Shown: positions 6,188 to 9,299 of the stretch, in pieces | Position numbering within the stretch: the stretch's first letter is position 1 | Layout of the letters: the number at the start of each line of letters is the position of its first letter | From: Methanobacteriota archaeon | GTDB taxonomy: Archaea; Halobacteriota; Methanosarcinia; Methanosarcinales; Methanoperedenaceae | DNA length: 9,299 nucleotides | Direction: 5' to 3' | Assembly: GCA_018899795.1 (NCBI GenBank) | Contig: JAHIHJ010000375.1 | Location: 1-9,299, forward strand | Notes under the pieces: generated by a model | What the model saw: the letters and a program-made list of their open reading frames with translations, nothing else | Databases searched by the model: none | What the model was told of the DNA's origin: nothing | Made by a program: the position numbers and the translations under genes

Positions 6188-7360
6188 CTATTTTACAGCC
6201 ACTATCTTTACGATATCGCCGTTCTTAAGTTCATATTTATCCCCGAGCCTCATCCTGGTTCGCGCATCCACAGCATAGAGGAATCCTTTGCCTATGTCCG
6301 TATGCACCATGAATGCCAGGTCTTTTGGGGTGCTTCCTTTTTTCACAAGGAAGGCATCAGGAAGTATCTGCCCTTTCTTGTCGCTGAATTTGTTCTCATC
6401 CTCTACCGGAAATACCACTAAAAGGTCGAGCAGGTTAAAAACCGTTTCATTGATGCATTTCTGTATCCCGGTGCCGCCATTTGTCTTCATAAGGGCGCGA
6501 AGTTTGGAAAGTGCCTCTTTCTGCGCCGGGGACATTGCCTGTGATTCCGTAAAATCGTCATCTCCCGGTATATACTTTATCGCCCCGCTCTTATCAGCCA
6601 TTCGCAGCGCCACTTCGGCTGCAGCGCTCACAGGTATAGCGCCTGTTGCCTTGAGTTTCTCGATATTCTCATGACTTGCCACATCCGTCTTGTTCGCAGC
6701 TATAATGACTGGTTTGCTTTGCGCTCTTAGCATGTCGGAAAGTTCGATTATCTGTTCATCTGTCCACACCTGGGGCTTGTCCCTGGGAAGTTTCATCCGG
6801 GATAGCACTGTCTTAACATGAGCTTCTGTCACTCCTGCGCCCTCAAGCTGCCCTGCGATGGTCTCTTCGATCTTCAGCCCCTCTGCATTGACCTTTCTCG
6901 ACAGCTTTTCCCAGTTGCGCTTTAGAATGCCGGACATCCACATTGTAATTTCATGATCGAGGAACTTTATGTCATCCATAGGATCGTGCGAACCCACAGG
7001 TACCGGCACTCCCTCGATATCGGTGCCGCCCGACGCATCTATCACATGGATTATCGCTTTTGCCGTTCTCAGGTTATCTAGAAAAGCATTCCCCAGACCC
7101 CGTCCTTTATGCGCATCGGGCACAAGTCCTGCCACGTCTATCAAGCCGATCGGAACGAACCTGAAGCCGTCCCTGCACTGTCCGCAGTTGGTTTTCATTT
7201 CCCTGCACGGACATGTCATCCTCACGTATGCGACCCCGTGATTGGCATCTATCGTCGTAAAAGGATAATTTGCTATCTCGACATTGGCAAGAGTGGCGGC
7301 TTTGAAAAAGGTGGATTTCCCGCAGTTCGGTTTTCCGGCAAGAGCGATTGAAACTGTCAT
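6188..7360 (-). CDS. Ygr210-type GTPase of the Obg/YchF superfamily, with TGS domain
   Basis: A cytoplasmic GTPase of the archaeal and eukaryotic branch related to YchF/OLA1. Members are thought to act with ribosomes or RNA, but the exact role is not known. The 390-aa protein has G1 GKPNCGKST (residues 9-17), FTTIDAN (34-40), G3 DVAGLVP (75-81), G4 NKTD (223-226) and SAA (245-247), then a C-terminal TGS domain (about 313-390) with LPDAFLVKKGSTPKDLA and a final GDIVKIVAV. NKTD predicts GTP specificity, unlike the altered G4 of OLA1. Hydrophobic Leu79 follows DVAG where Ras has its catalytic Gln, as in the HAS-GTPases. Four cysteines (50, 52, 58, 61; CxC-x5-CxxC) between G1 and G3 could bind metal. 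A TATA-like run near 7397-7406 gives it a possible own promoter, though it follows the roadblock gene by 67 nt on the same strand. Confidence 0.93.
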   Translation of the reverse strand: MTVSIALAGKPNCGKSTFFKAATLANVEIANYPFTTIDANHGVAYVRMTCPCREMKTNCGQCRDGFRFVPIGLIDVAGLVPDAHKGRGLGNAFLDNLRTAKAIIHVIDASGGTDIEGVPVPVGSHDPMDDIKFLDHEITMWMSGILKRNWEKLSRKVNAEGLKIEETIAGQLEGAGVTEAHVKTVLSRMKLPRDKPQVWTDEQIIELSDMLRAQSKPVIIAANKTDVASHENIEKLKATGAIPVSAAAEVALRMADKSGAIKYIPGDDDFTESQAMSPAQKEALSKLRALMKTNGGTGIQKCINETVFNLLDLLVVFPVEDENKFSDKKGQILPDAFLVKKGSTPKDLAFMVHTDIGKGFLYAVDARTRMRLGDKYELKNGDIVKIVAVK

Positions 7361-7427
7361 GCTCTCATTAATATTTCTTCTGGACTTAATCCTTATCTAT
7401 TATACAATTCAAAATGCCATTTATGAT

Positions 7428-7778
7428 TTATATTATTTCTTTTATTTTGTCTACTATCAGATCAAGTTTGCTTATTATCGTGTCAAGACTTGCTTCCTGA
7501 TTCGTCATCAATGAAACTACAGCCTTTGGACCTGCCGAAGCCGCGATCAGTTTCCCTCCGCTAAAATCCACGATCACGCGGTTGAGACTCGGCCTATCGA
7601 AACCCTTTGCTGCTGTTTCTGCTGCTCTTATCATGGATGCCCCCATCAGAGTCAACATTTCAGAGTCACTGGTTTCATAGTCGCTGATAAGAAAGCCGTC
7701 CCTGCTTCCAAGCGCTGTCATTTTCACTCCATCTACACTTCTTAGCTCGGAGAGAACATTGCTGTATATTTCAGGCAT
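7428..7778 (-). CDS. Roadblock/LC7 domain protein
   Basis: Roadblock/LC7 proteins are small dimeric scaffolds that often regulate small GTPases (for example MglB with MglA) or anchor complexes. The 116-aa protein fits one domain: an N-terminal helix (IYSNVLSELRSVDGV), the strand pair TALGSRDGFLISDY (residues 21-34), a long Ala-rich helix (MLTLMGASMIRAAETAAKGF), the strands NRVIVDFSGGKLIAASAGPKA (66-86) and a C-terminal helix ending in KIKEII. I chose the ATG at 7778 because AAAGGGGGAAAG lies directly before it. The ATG five codons upstream (7793) has no ribosome site and would put that sequence inside the gene. The gene precedes the Ygr210-type GTPase by 67 nt, so a partnership is possible; the family name alone does not establish it. 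It diverges from thiI. Confidence 0.85.
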   Translation of the reverse strand: MPEIYSNVLSELRSVDGVKMTALGSRDGFLISDYETSDSEMLTLMGASMIRAAETAAKGFDRPSLNRVIVDFSGGKLIAASAGPKAVVSLMTNQEASLDTIISKLDLIVDKIKEII

Positions 7779-7803
7779 CTTTCCCCCTTTCATAAATTAA
7801 CCA

Positions 7804-7817
7804 TTGATTGTTATCAA
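7804..7817. repeat. Small inverted repeat between the roadblock gene and thiI
   Basis: TTGAT-TGTT-ATCAA is a perfect five-base-arm inverted repeat in the 102-nt gap between the divergent roadblock and thiI genes. It lies about 26 nt before the chosen roadblock start and upstream of the likely thiI promoter (TTAATAAT near 7826 or CTTAAAT at 7851). It could be an operator for either gene. Arms this short can occur by chance. Confidence 0.3.
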
Positions 7818-7869
7818 CCTTCACCTTAATAATCATTTCTATTAGTTAATCTTAAATCCTGTAATAACA

Positions 7870-7884
7870 ATGGTGACCCGGTGA
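7870..7884 (+). promoter_or_regulatory. thiI ribosome site inside a four-codon mini-ORF
   Basis: GGTGA at 7872-7876, four bases before the GTG at 7881, is the best ribosome site for thiI and supports a GTG start. The same bases lie in a tiny reading frame, ATG GTG ACC CGG TGA (7870-7884), whose stop overlaps the thiI start codon. Translation coupling is possible, but the mini-ORF may be a chance by-product of the ribosome site. Confidence 0.45.
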
Positions 7885-9047
7885 ATAGAGCAGATATAAT
7901 TTTGGTCAGGTACGATGAACTCGCCCTGAAAAGCAAGAATGTCAGGTCAATGTATGAGGCTATCCTTGTCAAGAACCTGAAGGCAATGCTCGATGCTGAC
8001 GGAAGCTCATATACCGGCATATCCCGGGAAATGGGCAGGATATTCATTCATTCCGATGACCCTGCTGCCCTGAAAAGCGCGGTAAAGGTCTTTGGCGTGG
8101 TCTCAGCAAGCCTCGCTTATACCTGCGAGCCCACACTTGATTCGGCGGCGCAGATTTGCGCTCTTCTTGCGGATGACATAATTAAGGAAGGACAGTCTTT
8201 CGCTATCAGGTCGCGGCGCGCAGGGAACCATGATTTTACCTCGCGCGATGTTGCTGTTGCATGTGGGAATGCGGTAGATCAGGGCGGAGAAAAAAACATA
8301 ACTGTCGATCTTGAGAACCCGGATGTTGAAATATTCGTGGAGATAAGGCAGAAAAAAGGATATGTGTTCACTGGTTATGTAAAAGGTGTGGGCGGTCTCC
8401 CCCTGGGTACCCAGGGAAAGATGGTCGCGCTGGTTTCCGGGGGCATAGACTCTCCAGTGGCAGCATGGCTTTTGATGAAGCGGGGATGCGAGATAATCCC
8501 GTTGTATCTTAACAACGACCCTTTTTCAGACGAGACCACGCGCGAGAGGGCAATGGCGTGCATTGATGTGCTCCAGAAATGGTCGCCCTATAAAAAATTA
8601 ACCCTATACGAGGCGCCGCATGGGGAAAATCTCCTTGCATTCCTTTCTAACTGCAATAACAGGCTCAACTGCGTGATGTGCAGGCGGATGATGTACCGTA
8701 TCGCTTCCGAGGTATTGAAGATGGAAAGCGCGCACGGTATAATCACAGGCTCCTCACTCGGTCAGGTAGCATCCCAGACCTCGCAGAACATGCTCGCCGA
8801 AAACTACGGCATGGAATACCCCATATATCATCCACTCATCGGATTTGATAAGCTTGAGATAACTGACATTGCGCGCAGGATTGGAACGCTTGAGCCTTCA
8901 ACAAAGCCGGCGACGTGCTGCCTGGCAGTGCCGGAATATCCGTCGACCGCTGCCAAAACATGGGAAGTGGCTGAAGCTGAGAAGATGATAGATGTCCCAT
9001 CACTCCTTGGATCGATGGTCAGGAATATTAAGAAGTTCTCCAGATAA
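7881..9047 (+). CDS. thiI: tRNA sulfurtransferase ThiI (4-thiouridine synthesis)
   Basis: ThiI adenylates uridine 8 of tRNA and exchanges the oxygen for sulfur, making 4-thiouridine. The 388-aa protein has an N-terminal ferredoxin-like region, a THUMP RNA-binding domain (about residues 60-165) and a PP-loop ATPase domain with LVSGGIDSP (184-192). CVMCRRMM (264-271) carries the CxxC pair, Cys264 and Cys267, which matches the essential pair known in the Methanococcus maripaludis enzyme, where an Fe-S cluster is bound. GSSLGQVASQT (290-300) and ATCCLAVPEYPSTAAK (345-360) are further conserved blocks. There is no rhodanese domain, typical of archaeal ThiI, so sulfur comes by a route not using that domain. 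The GTG start is set by GGTGA four bases upstream. The gene is richer in G and C than its left-hand neighbours. It diverges from the roadblock gene. Confidence 0.95.
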   Translation: MNRADIILVRYDELALKSKNVRSMYEAILVKNLKAMLDADGSSYTGISREMGRIFIHSDDPAALKSAVKVFGVVSASLAYTCEPTLDSAAQICALLADDIIKEGQSFAIRSRRAGNHDFTSRDVAVACGNAVDQGGEKNITVDLENPDVEIFVEIRQKKGYVFTGYVKGVGGLPLGTQGKMVALVSGGIDSPVAAWLLMKRGCEIIPLYLNNDPFSDETTRERAMACIDVLQKWSPYKKLTLYEAPHGENLLAFLSNCNNRLNCVMCRRMMYRIASEVLKMESAHGIITGSSLGQVASQTSQNMLAENYGMEYPIYHPLIGFDKLEITDIARRIGTLEPSTKPATCCLAVPEYPSTAAKTWEVAEAEKMIDVPSLLGSMVRNIKKFSR

Positions 9048-9080
9048 AATATACAATATGCTTCATAGATAGTTTCGAGT

Positions 9081-9105
9081 TCGTCCTAGTGTCTCGTCAA
9101 GTGTC
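9081..9105. repeat. Tandem 12-13 bp direct repeat
   Basis: TCGTCCTAGTGTC (9081-9093) is followed at once by TCGTCAAGTGTC (9094-9105): the second copy lacks one base and has one change. Two copies of such a unit could be a slippage product, the edge of a transposable element, or a protein-binding site. No matching inverted partner was found in the window. Confidence 0.45.
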
Positions 9106-9162
9106 AATCAGCAACAAATAACCGGGATAAAATGATGGAATTATAGTCTTGCGCTATATTCT

Positions 9163-9236
9163 ATCTGCGAAAATCTGCGCAATCTGTGGATAAAATTTCA
9201 GATGAAAATCCGCAGATTTCGCAGATTGGCGCAGAT
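9163..9236. repeat. Inverted repeat built from AATCTGCG units
   Basis: The left arm (9163-9191) and right arm (9208-9236) are 29 nt each and, when one is reverse-complemented, agree at 25 of 29 positions. A 16-nt AT-rich loop (9192-9207) separates them. Each arm contains three degenerate AATCTGCG-like units spaced about 9-11 nt apart, so the structure is both tandem and palindromic. It could fold as a long RNA or DNA hairpin. From memory it resembles intergenic repeats seen in many copies in methanogen and some bacterial genomes, which suggests a non-autonomous element or a structural repeat. A termination role for thiI is possible but there is no T-run directly after it. Confidence 0.8.
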
Positions 9237-9299
9237 TTGTTGAACCTGATTCTTTCCTCAATGGTCATAATTTTATCGTTTGTTATGCGCAGAACTATA

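Larger units (their letters stand above)
9048..9299. other. Gene-free end region downstream of thiI
   Basis: No reading frame here resembles a gene. The region holds a short tandem repeat at 9081-9105 and a 29-nt-arm inverted repeat at 9163-9236. The rest is AT-rich with nothing I recognise. It probably continues into another gene or an element outside the window. Confidence 0.6.

Noticed and set aside
6288..6674. Plus-strand open frame of 128 codons inside the GTPase gene
   Set aside because: It is a shadow of the TGS-domain end of a clearly coding minus-strand gene; the protein is Ser-rich and motif-free.
9163..9236. CRISPR array
   Set aside because: The repeated units are about 8 bp, degenerate and in both orientations, with no 25-40 bp repeats separated by unique spacers.
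9048..9299. tRNA or other structured RNA gene downstream of thiI
   Set aside because: No cloverleaf with a TTC loop and acceptor stem could be drawn; the only strong pairing is the inverted AATCTGCG repeat.

Overview
The window looks like a chromosomal segment of a euryarchaeon, most likely in or near the Methanosarcinales/ANME-2 branch. The support is gene content: an archaeal Ygr210-type GTPase with a TGS domain, a ThiI with CxxC and no rhodanese domain, a single-domain KaiC/RadA-like ATPase, a roadblock/LC7 protein, a UbiA prenyltransferase, and the bacterial-type exonuclease VII pair, which I recall from Methanosarcina relatives. Archaeal TATA-like boxes 20-40 nt before starts and GGTG/GAGG ribosome sites agree. 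The assignment to a genus is inference.

Left part (1-2353): an AT-rich UbiA-family membrane prenyltransferase (+) converges on a RidA enamine/imine deaminase (-). RidA diverges from the decayed remains of a Tat-exported lipoprotein of the DUF362 type, which has lost two internal blocks and its reading frame. The remnant's stop codon abuts the stop codon of the next gene inside a perfect 12-bp palindrome.

Middle part (2354-6178): a minus-strand pair encodes a small two-helix membrane protein and a cyclophilin-type peptidyl-prolyl isomerase lipoprotein. From the same AT-rich divergent promoter region, a rightward series runs: a bifunctional-nuclease (DUF151) protein, xseA and xseB (overlapping by 10 nt), then, behind its own TATA box and a small palindrome, a KaiC/RadA-like ATPase. 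This stretch has a nucleic-acid theme.

Right part (6188-9299): a minus-strand roadblock/LC7 protein and an Obg/YchF-superfamily GTPase lie in tandem, and thiI (tRNA 4-thiouridine synthesis) diverges from them. After thiI come 252 nt without a recognisable gene, holding a short tandem repeat and a strong inverted repeat made of degenerate AATCTGCG units, probably an intergenic mobile or structural repeat.

Most genes are housekeeping or conserved accessory genes. I see no phage, CRISPR or defence island and no clear novel system. The points most worth a second look are the doubly deleted DUF362 pseudogene, the inverted AATCTGCG repeat, the nuclease cluster with the KaiC-like ATPase behind it, and the roadblock-GTPase gene pair.
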